Assembly: GCA_943369355.1 (NCBI GenBank)
Contig: CALRMX020000003.1
Location: 186,001 to 250,000, forward strand
Source of the DNA: UBA7662 sp943369355
GTDB taxonomy: Bacteria; Bacteroidota; Bacteroidia; UBA7662
Reading direction: 5' to 3'
Length of the DNA: 64,000 nt
Shown here: positions 23,524 to 31,967 of the stretch, piece by piece
Position numbering within the stretch: the stretch's first letter is position 1
Layout of the letters: each line of letters begins with the position of its first letter
The notes under the pieces: generated by a model
The model's database searches: none
The model's input: only the letters and a program-made list of their open reading frames with translations
What the model was told of the DNA's origin: nothing
Translations under genes and position numbers: made by a program

Positions 23524-25089
23524 TCATTGATTCCTGCTCATTTTTTCCAATTCTATGCCCACAAATTTATTGTCTCGTACGTAGTATAATGTCTTGTCAA
23601 TGACAAACGCTTTTGATGTCCCTTCAATCTCAGCTATTTTTTTTCCTTCGCTATTGACAACCAATGTATTTTTTTCCTTTGCAATAAGTTTGTAATCCGC
23701 TGTCTGGTGGTAATAAAAACTAAAATCTTCTGGGTCAAGAGTTTTGGTTACATTCAAATTAGGGTCAAGTACTAATATCTTGCCTTGACTTGTAATCACA
23801 AAAAAGTGGGTTGTGTCCGCTTCATACTGATTTGACAATTCGACATTTTCAGCGGTTATATATGCTCGTGAGCCGACGAAATATCTTAATTCAGCGAAAG
23901 TATCCTTTGGAAATTCTTGTTCTAAAATTACTTCCCCTGTTTCCGTTGAATATTTCTGAATTCGGTTTTTAAAAACTAGAAGGACCTCCTTTTTATGAAT
24001 GGTAAAATTTAAAATTGGGTCGTTTTTGGTGTTTAGGACTGAGAAAAATATCTTTTTACCTGTTTTACTGTCAAAAGCTGCAAAAAAAGGCTTGCCAAAA
24101 TTTATTAGTTGATTACCGCTTAAGGCCATTCCTTTATTAACCATGAATACCACATCATCAATTATAAAGATGGACGATTTACCTGCTAAGTCATTTTTAA
24201 AAGGAAATATCCAAATAATTTGTCCTGTTTGTTTGTCAATTTTTACAATTCGCTCATGTGAAGCAAAATAAATATGAGAACTGTCTACTACCGTGTTGGA
24301 TACTAAATCGAGCACTACGTTATGCGCTGTTGTCATCATAAATGTACCAGACATTAAGCCTAAGGCAAGGCCAGCTGCATTTGCTACAGCCGTACCTCGG
24401 TAGTCGTTCTTGCCTGTTATTCCGTAATAATCCCAACCCTTACCTGTTTTTAGGTTGATGCTGTGCAAACCTCCTGCAACCACTACGATGGTAGAGTCGT
24501 TGAGATAAAATACGTCATTCCATCCGAACTCTCTATGTATAGATCTATTCCAAAGTTTGCTGCCATTATTCAAATTTACGCCTTCAAGTTCCGTTGAATA
24601 ACCTATAGAATTTCTAAAATTATATCCTAGTCCAATCGAATCACTTGGAATAACGTGATAAAAGCTGTTTGAGACTTCCCAAAGACTCTGGCCGGTATGC
24701 ACATCAAGGTATTGATGTATATTTCCAGCTGAATAAATCATGATGTTGTTGAATTGCAGTAAACTGTTTAGTTGGTAATACGTTTTTTTGTTCCACAAAA
24801 CTTTCTTGTTGCTCAAATCATATTGTACTATATGTCCTGCAGCTTTAAGCCATTGTCCGTCTTTGCTTAATCCCCTTAATTGAACGGTCAAAAATCCTGT
24901 TGTTGTGTCCAGAAATGTTCCGTGTATTCTTTGCGGAAAAACATGTTCTACGCCATAGATAGGAGCACTGTCAACAAGGCTTCTACCCACTATTATCTCG
25001 TTGGTCAAAACTTGGATTTGATTTTTCTGGCCAAATGCTGTAGTAGCCATTAAAAGCGAAATTCCTATAAGGAGTTTACCAATTTGCAT
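23524..25089 (-). CDS. Secreted PQQ-like beta-propeller protein
   Basis: The protein has 521 residues. The signal peptide is residues 1-20 (LIGISLLMATTAFGQ). Repeated propeller strands of PQQ/quinoprotein type occur: YDLSNKKVLWNKKTYY, LDVHTGQSLWEVS, LNNGSKLWNRS, IDKQTGQIIWIFPF, FDSKTGKKIFFSV and YSTETGEVILEQEF. No catalytic quinoprotein residues are evident, so it is probably a structural or binding propeller in the periplasm or at the surface. It lies between the Abi_2 cassette and repeat C, with a short AT-rich upstream region. Precise role unknown. Confidence 0.7.
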   Translation of the reverse strand: MQIGKLLIGISLLMATTAFGQKNQIQVLTNEIIVGRSLVDSAPIYGVEHVFPQRIHGTFLDTTTGFLTVQLRGLSKDGQWLKAAGHIVQYDLSNKKVLWNKKTYYQLNSLLQFNNIMIYSAGNIHQYLDVHTGQSLWEVSNSFYHVIPSDSIGLGYNFRNSIGYSTELEGVNLNNGSKLWNRSIHREFGWNDVFYLNDSTIVVVAGGLHSINLKTGKGWDYYGITGKNDYRGTAVANAAGLALGLMSGTFMMTTAHNVVLDLVSNTVVDSSHIYFASHERIVKIDKQTGQIIWIFPFKNDLAGKSSIFIIDDVVFMVNKGMALSGNQLINFGKPFFAAFDSKTGKKIFFSVLNTKNDPILNFTIHKKEVLLVFKNRIQKYSTETGEVILEQEFPKDTFAELRYFVGSRAYITAENVELSNQYEADTTHFFVITSQGKILVLDPNLNVTKTLDPEDFSFYYHQTADYKLIAKEKNTLVVNSEGKKIAEIEGTSKAFVIDKTLYYVRDNKFVGIELEKMSRNQ

Positions 25090-25148
25090 ATGTTTTTCTG
25101 TCGTTTTTTTATTTCGGCTCGTCGGCTCAGGTGGCGCTCCTCTATTAC

Positions 25149-25324
25149 TTCAAACCCCCATTACTCCTCAAAAGATAAGGCATTTTAAGGACTTGCACAC
25201 GCGATTGGATGCTTTTGGATGTAGTTAAAATGGATGGCTTAAGGCTCAAATCGAAGCAAAACACGTCAACCTATCAGCTCAAACCAGTTGCTTCAGTAAA
25301 AAACTTAGGTTGTGCAACTGTTAC
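25149..25324. repeat. Intercassette repeat, full copy C
   Basis: About 176 bp: starts TCAAACCCCCATTACTCC, shares AAAAGATAAGGCATTTTAAG, TTTTGGATGTAG and the end AGGTTGTGCAACTGTTACGG. The stop codon of the CPBP protease gene (25321-25323) lies inside the last bases. No palindrome array precedes this copy. Confidence 0.8.
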
Positions 25325-26142
25325 GGCTGTTCAGGACTGGGGTTCTTTTCTCTTTCGTTTGTCGCCAAATTTTTTGTTTTAAAAATAATGATGGTCAGTA
25401 TACCCCAAACTGTTATTAAAAACCCCGTATAATTTATGATGTTTTTGTCGGCAAGGTCTGCTGTGAATGCAATGTCAATAGTTGAATGAAAAACCGCACA
25501 AATTAGAATACTTGCTCTGGATGAGTTATAAAGCCAAGTCAATAAAATACTACCTGTCAATAGGCTAAATGTCCAACCGAAAATGCCTGGAATGTCCATT
25601 GAAGTGTAACCGGGTCTGTAAAAGAAAAGTGGCCAATGCCAGATAGCCCAAAATACAGTCAAGAGCATACTTGCAGTTAATGCGTTAAATCTTGCCTGAA
25701 ATCTAGGCAAAGCAAAACCACGCCAACCCACTTCTTCGCCAAATCCAAAAAAGATTAAGTTGTAAATGAAAAATGTCAATAAGTTGAATTCTGGAAACTC
25801 TTTTGATGTTAAAAGTCCTGAAATACTACTTGGCGTGTGGTCAACAAAGTAATCTATAAGTGTCGCACTGACAACGAGTAAGAATGGACTTAATAATGCA
25901 ACCATTAAATAAATAAGTGGCCTTACTTGCAAACATTTTTCAACTAACTGCTTTACTCCTGCATTTCGTTGAAATATCCAAGTCGTCAAGAACGACGCGA
26001 TTAACGGCCCAAGTCCACCAAGTCCGTGGTGATAAGGTAATGTCGGCAAATTAGCCAACCCGAAAATAGGTCCATACAACGGCAGCCAAATTAACCAGCT
26101 GATTAAATATGCAAGTCCGAAGTATGTTATTAGTTGTTTCAT
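25321..26142 (-). CDS. CPBP family intramembrane metalloprotease
   Basis: The protein has 273 residues and about eight hydrophobic segments. The three CPBP motifs are present: E-E-x-x-x-R (EEVGWRG), F-x-x-x-H (FWAIWHW), and the C-terminal H-S-T-I-D within a membrane segment. The family includes CAAX prenyl proteases and bacteriocin-immunity or Abi proteins; the substrate is not predictable here. It is a single-gene cassette bounded by repeats C and E and transcribed on the minus strand. Confidence 0.9.
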   Translation of the reverse strand: MKQLITYFGLAYLISWLIWLPLYGPIFGLANLPTLPYHHGLGGLGPLIASFLTTWIFQRNAGVKQLVEKCLQVRPLIYLMVALLSPFLLVVSATLIDYFVDHTPSSISGLLTSKEFPEFNLLTFFIYNLIFFGFGEEVGWRGFALPRFQARFNALTASMLLTVFWAIWHWPLFFYRPGYTSMDIPGIFGWTFSLLTGSILLTWLYNSSRASILICAVFHSTIDIAFTADLADKNIINYTGFLITVWGILTIIIFKTKNLATNEREKNPSPEQP

Positions 26143-26208
26143 TCCGTTTAATCGGTGTTCTCATTTACACTAGCTCATAACAGGAGTCTCCCACATCCGC
26201 CAGAAGCG

Positions 26209-26261
26209 TCAGGTAGCATGTGATGCTTCACGTAAAACGTGACATTTCACGTAAAACGTGA
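26209..26261. repeat. Array E of 19-bp-period palindromes (2 perfect units, 1 decayed)
   Basis: Perfect TCACGTAAAACGTGA units lie at 26228-26242 and 26247-26261. A decayed unit TCAGGTAGCATGTGA at 26209-26223 keeps the 19-bp register. Repeat E follows 3 bp later. Confidence 0.85.
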
Positions 26262-26264
26262 TTC

Positions 26265-26361
26265 AGCCTCAAACCTCCGTTACTCTCCAAAAGATAAGGC
26301 ATTTTAAGGACTTATACACGTGACCGGGTGCTTTCGGATGTGCTGAAAATGGGAAGGCTTC
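26265..26361. repeat. Intercassette repeat, truncated copy E
   Basis: The first ~97 bp match copy B closely (CCTCAAACCTCCGTTACTC, AAAAGATAAGGCATTTTAAG, GCTGAAAATGGGAAGGCTTC). The similarity stops abruptly where a transposase remnant begins. Confidence 0.8.
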
Positions 26362-26474
26362 ATGTCCACAAAAGCTTCTAGCAACTTTACTTCATTGTCA
26401 GCTTCAATCGCCTCCTCCAAACTACCCACAAATAAAGGCAACTGATTACGGTCTTTTCCAGTGAGGTATTTCAT
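26362..26474 (-). pseudogene. IS1182-type transposase N-terminal fragment
   Basis: The first ~38 codons from an ATG at 26474 read MKYLTGKDRNQLPLF, then SLEEAIEADNEV, then AFVD, which is the usual N-terminal motif series of IS1182-like transposases (about 450-500 residues when intact). The frame then runs into repeat E and stops at 26304. This is a remnant. The rest of 26475-26698 holds only the stem described next. Confidence 0.65.
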
Positions 26475-26574
26475 ACAGGAAAATACCAAAAACACTACGC
26501 TTAATCAAATAACAGCAACACTTGATACCCGCAATATCCAAGGGTTTTTAGACAGTTTGACGGCCCTGGCTATG

Positions 26575-26669
26575 GCAAGTGCGGGATTTTGAAACCGCCT
26601 TCTTGTCCACCTACCGTGATTTTATTTAGTTTTAATATCTTCATATTTAAGCAGTCAGCCCGCATTTGC
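26575..26669. other. attC-like imperfect stem (26.6 kb)
   Basis: GCAAGTGCGGG (26575-26585) can pair with CCCGCATTTGC (26659-26669) across a 73-nt gap. The geometry recalls integron attC sites, and the site lies between two genes, but canonical R'/R'' core sites were not found. Confidence 0.35.
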
Positions 26670-26698
26670 TTTATCCGATGTTTTTCGTAGTGTTTTTT

Positions 26699-27448
26699 TT
26701 AATTTATTCTTATGATTTCACTGAGCAATACGTCAAGGTCTTGTGAGAAATTGACCTGATTCAAGTTTGGAACGTTCTCCTTTTTCCTAATTGTGTCGTG
26801 TAGATAGCTGTCAGCAATGCTTCTCATTGTATTATTCAAGTGATTCATTACTACTTTAAAACTTCTAGTCCCATAATTATTAGCAACTTGGTTAAAAGTA
26901 TCAAAGCCAAACAGGGGTGGAACGTGATTGATTATACTCCGTCCAATCATTGCTACACTTAAAAAGTTTTCGCGGGTATAGTTGTCGTTTATTTCTTGAC
27001 ATAATTGCATAAGTCTGGTGAAATCAAAGTCGTCATTTTCGATTTTGCCTAATTCAGCTATTCTATAAGGGTGAACAAAAAATCCATTAGCTCCCGTTTC
27101 CTTTGCTTCTTCTTTTTCTTGTCCAAACTCCATGTCACCGATAAAGTCATCAGTTACATTTTTTCCAAGTTTTTCAAGTCCATTAGGAGGAATGTGGTAA
27201 CCTATTAAATTTCTTTTTGCAATGCCGTATTCTATTGCATTATCATAGATGTCCTTTGGGTTCTTGTCAATTTCGTGAGTAAATATTTGTAATGAATTGA
27301 GTCGGTTAGTATGATACTTCTTACCGCTTATGGTGAAGTCTGATTTTCCTTTACGATAGGCATCTAATATAATGTTGAGCTTGTCTTTAGGGAGTCCCAT
27401 TATATTAAAGGCTCCCATTTGTGTTCCAAAGTAAACGTTATAGGTCAT
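26699..27448 (-). CDS. Conserved protein of unknown function, 249 residues
   Basis: I do not recognise a named family. The protein has no signal or membrane segment. The C-terminal half (from about residue 130) is helical and carries motifs I have seen as a recurring module in bacterial accessory genes: D-F-D-F-T-R-L-M-Q-L-C-Q-E-I-N, INHVPPLFG, VANNYG, R-S-I-A-D-S-Y-L-H-D-T-I-R-K-K-E, and D-L-D-V-L-L-S-E-I-I-R-I at the very end. The N-terminus starts TYNVYFGTQMGAFNI. The gene is AT-rich and stands alone between two attC-like stems. A defence role is inference from context only. Confidence 0.7.
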   Translation of the reverse strand: MTYNVYFGTQMGAFNIMGLPKDKLNIILDAYRKGKSDFTISGKKYHTNRLNSLQIFTHEIDKNPKDIYDNAIEYGIAKRNLIGYHIPPNGLEKLGKNVTDDFIGDMEFGQEKEEAKETGANGFFVHPYRIAELGKIENDDFDFTRLMQLCQEINDNYTRENFLSVAMIGRSIINHVPPLFGFDTFNQVANNYGTRSFKVVMNHLNNTMRSIADSYLHDTIRKKENVPNLNQVNFSQDLDVLLSEIIRIN

Positions 27449-27470
27449 TTCGTCTGTTTTACATTACGCA

Positions 27471-27606
27471 CAACGTTTTGCAGATTTGCGATGGGCGGGA
27501 TTTTTACCACAAGTGCTGATGCGGAGAACCAAACTTTCGGTTACCACTAAACTGTCTGCGGAGCACGAAACCCCGCCTATTGCAAATGTGCTGTTAGCTG
27601 TAGTGC
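27471..27606. other. attC-like imperfect stem (27.5 kb)
   Basis: CAGATTTGCGATGGGCGGG (27481-27499) pairs, with a few mismatches, with CCCCGCCTATTGCAAATGTG (27571-27590). The outer bases also pair (ACAACG with CTGTTAG). The overall shape and its place between two genes resemble an integron attC. The right end GTTAGCTGTAGTGC recurs inverted at 29828-29841, on the far side of the next gene. Confidence 0.5.
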
Positions 27607-27677
27607 TTCTCTGTCCGAAGCTGTGTTGGTCTATGTCAACCGACTGTTTTTTTTGAATTACTGTCACCATATTGTTG

Positions 27678-29786
27678 TCACGGTTTGCTGCTTTTAGCTT
27701 GTTCTACTTCTAAAACTGTAGCATAGTCAAATTCTCTATACCAGTCGAGAGTATTAGTTGAAAAATGTTTTGTTTTTTTAAATGTTTTATAAAATGAATT
27801 GTTGTCTGTTGAAATATTAATTACTTCAAGTAATTGAGGAAGACTCATAAACCAGCAATTAAAGTAAGGAAACTTGTGAAACATTTTGTCAAGTTCATTG
27901 AGTTTGTTGTGTTGCTCAATCCATAATACTTGTTTTGCAGCAAGTTTCTCAAATTTTTTAATTGTCGCAGGGTCTTTTGAATGCGTACCGAAAGAATGGG
28001 TTAGAAGAGATTTTAAAAATACGTTGGTTATTACTCTGTCTTGAAAGCCTCCAAATTCAAGTTGTGTCAACGCTACACGTTCAATATCTCTGTTACCAAA
28101 GTTTATAAGTTTTGCTTTCCCGTCTTTTGCATTTAAGATTATGCTTCCTTTTTCTCTCAATATAATTTCAGTTCTTCCTGCTTGTAATTGTGCAGCCAAG
28201 ATACTTTCAGACAAGTCCAGTAGGACATTTATATCAACTCCAGATTTAGATTTTCGTGTCAATACTTTTTTCTTGAACTCCACTAATACGATGGCTTCAT
28301 CACTTTCAATTAACAGGTCGCATTCCCCGTCTATTCCATCTACACGATATTCGCCAGTTGAAAAAGTAATGTTCTTTTCTGAAAGTTTATTTTGTAGAAA
28401 GAATTCCAGTTGATTGCCAATTTTAGAATCCAAGTCAGAAACCGATGTTCGCAATTTTGAAGCTATTGCTTCAAAATAATTTGGTGAACACCATGATTTA
28501 TTCATCAAGACAAATTTTGTAGCTCCTAATTTAATAAGTGGTTTTTGAAAAAAATCAATTGAAGAATAGTCTGAAGGCAAAATATATTTTTCATTTACAG
28601 AAACAGAATGAGAAAGCAAATCCAATACGTTTTGTATTGTCTTTGCATCAATTTTTACTAATCTTTTATGTAATGCTGAATGATATACAATTGTCGGCAA
28701 ATTGTCTCTTGATGCAATGGAATGAATTTCTTTAGAAATTGTTAGAAATTGTTCTTTTGTAAAACCCAAACTTGCTTGATAGGTTATGTCGTCTATGAAG
28801 TTGAATAAACTATCTGTAATTTCCAAGGCTGTTAAAGGTCTACACTGCGGTATTGAGAACAAGGAATCCCAAAGGGCTATTTCTGTGCAAAATTGAATTA
28901 TCGTCTCTCCCGTTTGGAAATAGTAAGCCCAATAATTATATTCTTGAACGCCATAAACACCATTGATAATTATTTTTGCTAATTCTACTATTTCATCTAT
29001 TATTTTTTGAGGTTCTTTTATTTTAGGGTTTTCAAATGGATGTTTTAATGATAGATTCAATAAATATCCATATGGAATTTGAGGTTTTTGGTCAAAGCTA
29101 ATTCCACTCGCTTCCCGTGTAATAAAATATCTTTCAAATTTCCCTGAATATTTACCATGAGTGTTGAGATGAAAGAATATTGATTTAGCTAAACAAAGTC
29201 CTCCAATCATTTTAACCTTTTCATTCAATTCGTCAGCTATTGCCTCAAGTCCGCTTGTTATGAAAATGTCAGAGTTTTTAATTTCTATTTCGCAACCTTT
29301 ATCAACAAGGGTTTTTACAGAAACAGCAATGTCAAACTCTTTTGGATAATCTTCTCTTAGATTGCCAAAGAGAATTGAGTGTGTGTTTGGAGCAAATTTG
29401 TTGTAGTTTTTGCAATTAATTATCGCATTTTCCCATTTGCTTATATCTGAAAATGGTGGAAAATAGTTTACATCGGGTCTGCACGAATCGTTTAGAACTT
29501 TCAATGTTTTAAGATATTCAACAGGGTCTTCATTGAATAGAACGTGTCGGTAAATTAGTTCAGATTGAAGTTTCAATAATTTAGTTCTAGAAATTTTATC
29601 TGTCGTGTTTTGACTGTCAAATGCCAATGAATTTTTAATGTTTTGATATAGCTTTTCTGTTACTTGGTGTCCTGAATAACCTCTTGAAGTGTCTATGCCT
29701 AATTGTTGGCAAGTCTGCAAAAGATCGTCGGTTATAATTGTTGAAGAATATTTGTCAACTGTTTCTTTAAAGTCAGCTAAAAGCAT
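27678..29786 (-). CDS. Large protein with PD-(D/E)XK nuclease-like signature
   Basis: The protein has 702 residues and no known family name to me. Near residues 485-505 it reads G-E-C-D-L-L-I-E...VLVEFKKK, that is D-(hydrophobic)-...-E-x-K, the PD-(D/E)XK nuclease core pattern. The preceding ~450 residues are mostly helical, and the last ~190 include an Asp/Glu-rich helical tail. Codon use is AT-rich, unlike the core genes to the right. It is a single-gene cassette with an inverted repeat (GTTAGCTGTAGTGC / GCATTACAGCTAAC) at 27593 and 29828. A ~200-bp element shared with the Abi_2 and STAND-like genes lies just upstream. A restriction or anti-phage role is inference. Confidence 0.75.
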   Translation of the reverse strand: MLLADFKETVDKYSSTIITDDLLQTCQQLGIDTSRGYSGHQVTEKLYQNIKNSLAFDSQNTTDKISRTKLLKLQSELIYRHVLFNEDPVEYLKTLKVLNDSCRPDVNYFPPFSDISKWENAIINCKNYNKFAPNTHSILFGNLREDYPKEFDIAVSVKTLVDKGCEIEIKNSDIFITSGLEAIADELNEKVKMIGGLCLAKSIFFHLNTHGKYSGKFERYFITREASGISFDQKPQIPYGYLLNLSLKHPFENPKIKEPQKIIDEIVELAKIIINGVYGVQEYNYWAYYFQTGETIIQFCTEIALWDSLFSIPQCRPLTALEITDSLFNFIDDITYQASLGFTKEQFLTISKEIHSIASRDNLPTIVYHSALHKRLVKIDAKTIQNVLDLLSHSVSVNEKYILPSDYSSIDFFQKPLIKLGATKFVLMNKSWCSPNYFEAIASKLRTSVSDLDSKIGNQLEFFLQNKLSEKNITFSTGEYRVDGIDGECDLLIESDEAIVLVEFKKKVLTRKSKSGVDINVLLDLSESILAAQLQAGRTEIILREKGSIILNAKDGKAKLINFGNRDIERVALTQLEFGGFQDRVITNVFLKSLLTHSFGTHSKDPATIKKFEKLAAKQVLWIEQHNKLNELDKMFHKFPYFNCWFMSLPQLLEVINISTDNNSFYKTFKKTKHFSTNTLDWYREFDYATVLEVEQAKSSKP

Positions 29787-29800
29787 ATAATTATTTTGTT

Positions 29801-29995
29801 GTCGGTTAATGTTGCACTGTCGTCATAGCATTACAGCTAACTTGTTTATTTGCGAAGCTTTATATCGCTTATACGCCTAAATCAGATGCAAAAGCGAAGG
29901 TTAACTCCGTTAAGCAATGTAACAAACGGCATACAAAGTACAAAACACAATCGATGAATTTGACTAACTCAAACACGCGTTAAGAGCAGTTTGGC
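29801..29995. repeat. Upstream element, long copy 2 (before the 702-residue gene)
   Basis: About 195 bp, starting GTCGGTTAATGTTGCACTGT 15 bp upstream of the gene. It contains CTTGTTTATTTGCGAAGCTT, CGCTTATACGCC, GCAATGTAACAAACGGCATA, CAAAGTACAAAACACAATCG and AAACACGCG. It aligns along its length with copy 3 at 36729-36930. The stretch 29996-30113 holds only a lone half-stem (ACCCCGACTATTGCAAATG). Confidence 0.85.
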
Positions 29996-30113
29996 CGTGC
30001 GACACAAATGTTGTTTTTCAATTCAGGTTACTTAACTTTCGGAATTCCCAAAATTGTCTGCTTAGGGCGAGACCCCGACTATTGCAAATGTATTTTTCTC
30101 TAAAGCTCGATAA

Positions 30114-30749
30114 TCACCTGAGATACATCATTCTTTTTCGGTCAAGCTTTTCTATAGCCTCTTCTAAACATTTCGTCTCTGTTTTGATCAGTATTTGATT
30201 TTCGTATTCTTCGCTCAATCCAGTAATAATTCCATTTCGTTTCGCTGAAAGTAGATATCTTATACCGTCTTTTTCCTGTTGTCCAGCTTGAGCAAGAATT
30301 GACGCAATAGAAAAGTCTGCTAATAATTCACCTGTCAACGTTCTATTAATATTACATCCAATTGATGTATATAGTACACTATCGACATTCATAAAATCCT
30401 CTAATACTTTAACAACAACACTGTTAACTCCGGGATTATTCGGTTCCAAATAGTTTTGAGTCCTATCGGTCATATGTAATTCTCGTCTCCACAATATTGA
30501 TTTTGCCTCATCAATACTTGTGGCCGCGTTCAATATGATAATTTTTGCTTTTACATGTCGTCCACCATTCTCAACAGGAATTAAGGTAGGTGCGTTACTC
30601 CGTGTCGAACTTGTTCTTGCAAATTCAATAGGAAATGGCGTCTCACAAGTAAGTCGTTCTATTTCAATTTCAGAAATCTCTTCTCCCGGATATTCTATTA
30701 ACGACCCGAATGCCAATATTCCAATTGTCTGGTTATTGCTTTTTTTCAT
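30114..30749 (-). CDS. Gamma-glutamylcyclotransferase-like (GGCT fold) protein
   Basis: The protein has 211 residues. It opens with I-G-I-L-A-F-G-S-L-I, the Y/F-G-S-L motif of the GGCT/AIG2-like fold, followed by F-P-I-E-F-A-R-T-S-S-T-R and G-R-H-V-K-A-K-I-I-I-L-N. This subgroup of uncharacterised bacterial proteins shares the fold but not necessarily the catalysis. It is cytoplasmic with no signal peptide. Repeat D starts about 50 bp upstream of the start codon and copy 2 of the upstream element lies beyond the 3' end, so it is another single-gene cassette. Confidence 0.6.
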   Translation of the reverse strand: MKKSNNQTIGILAFGSLIEYPGEEISEIEIERLTCETPFPIEFARTSSTRSNAPTLIPVENGGRHVKAKIIILNAATSIDEAKSILWRRELHMTDRTQNYLEPNNPGVNSVVVKVLEDFMNVDSVLYTSIGCNINRTLTGELLADFSIASILAQAGQQEKDGIRYLLSAKRNGIITGLSEEYENQILIKTETKCLEEAIEKLDRKRMMYLR

Positions 30750-30799
30750 TCTAAAAATCAGTGTTATAAGTCATCAAAAGTTGCACTATACGTCAGTCT

Positions 30800-30979
30800 G
30801 CCTCAAAACCTCCGTTACTCTCCAAAAGATAAGGCATTTTAAGGACTTGTACACACGATTGGATGCTTTTGGTTGTAGCTGAAAAGGAAGGCTCAAGGTT
30901 TTAGTAGAAGTAAACTGAGCTAACCAATCAGCTCATATTCCAATTTTCATTAAAAAAATAGAGGTTGTGCAACAGTTAC
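30800..30979. repeat. Intercassette repeat, full copy D
   Basis: About 180 bp: GCCTCAAAACCTCCGTTACT, AAAAGATAAGGCATTTTAAG, ACCAATCAGCTCATATTCC and the end AGAGGTTGTGCAACAGTTAC. It ends 16 bp before the stop codon of the DUF2971 gene, the same relation as copies B and C have to their right-hand genes. Confidence 0.85.
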
Positions 30980-30995
30980 CCGTGTTACCAGCAGG

Positions 30996-31865
30996 TTATT
31001 TAAGTTCTAACTTTGAGTCTGATACTTTGAAGTGAATTCCTAGTTTTTCGATCATGGACTTAATACTATCTTTTGCCCACTTATCGGTTTTGGGATGAAA
31101 TACAACTTCGAACTCGTATTTGTCGAATTCGTTAAGCTCAATGGATTTACCTGGATAGTTATATGTTGTGTTGTATATTTCCTCTATGCGTCTATTCGTA
31201 ATGTTTTCTTTATACTTTAGAGGTGGTATTTCTCTTTCTATTTCGTGGAGTACTATTCTAAATTCCTTCTCATGACTAAAACTTATGTCCTTCATAAAGA
31301 CGGGAAAAATGCTTCTTTGAGATTTGAATTGATTATTTACCCAGAATTCATCTTGGAAATCCCCATATTCGACAGGACTGCAAATAATTTGCTTTAAGTG
31401 ACCATGGTTTATCAATTTCTCTTTGCTGAAAAAATCTTTGAAATTTGAATATTTAACTTTTATGGCAATACTGTTTGGTTTGCTGTAAAGATTCCACATA
31501 GCAACAGATTCCTTGTTCTGATTTCCGAGAACCCAACAATTCGCAAAAGTGAACCTCTGGACACTTTTAATTTCATTTTCAAAATTGTTTGTTTGAGCAG
31601 GAAAATTATCAATAGTTAAGTAATTCGAAAATTTAGCAAAGAATGGATGATCATTCATTTTGTTTTTACGATGTAGAAAAAGTAAATGATGTATATTGAT
31701 ACCCTCTCTTTTGTCTTCAAACTTATCTAGCCGTGTGAGGTAAAGGGATTTATTTATGATAAAGGACAAAAACTTGTTCAAATCCATGTATCTCCAAAGA
31801 AATGTGTCATTGGAAATATCATTGTCATTAATGAATTCAGGTTTAATATAACTTTCTTCCCTCAT
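30996..31865 (-). CDS. DUF2971 family protein
   Basis: The protein has 289 residues. The family pattern is clear: L-W-R-Y-M-D-L-N-K-F near residue 22, L-Y-L-T-R-L-D-K-F-E-D near 45, E-S-V-A-M-W-N-L-Y-S near 125, and S-H-E-K-E-F-R-I-V-L-H-E near 200. DUF2971 proteins are widespread in accessory genomes and often found near defence genes, but no activity is established. It is AT-rich and soluble, on the minus strand, and directly downstream of the small membrane protein gene (gap 102 bp). Confidence 0.85.
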   Translation of the reverse strand: MREESYIKPEFINDNDISNDTFLWRYMDLNKFLSFIINKSLYLTRLDKFEDKREGINIHHLLFLHRKNKMNDHPFFAKFSNYLTIDNFPAQTNNFENEIKSVQRFTFANCWVLGNQNKESVAMWNLYSKPNSIAIKVKYSNFKDFFSKEKLINHGHLKQIICSPVEYGDFQDEFWVNNQFKSQRSIFPVFMKDISFSHEKEFRIVLHEIEREIPPLKYKENITNRRIEEIYNTTYNYPGKSIELNEFDKYEFEVVFHPKTDKWAKDSIKSMIEKLGIHFKVSDSKLELK

Positions 31866-31967
31866 TATTGAATTAAATATGAATTATAACTTGCTGGAAA
31901 CAGCTTGACCGTCTCTCCTCACACACGACCCAATCTGGCACATAAACTGTGTCAGATCTAGTTGTAA

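Noticed and set aside
27464..27670. Small minus-strand gene of 68 codons
   Set aside because: It lies over the attC-like stem and shows no protein features.
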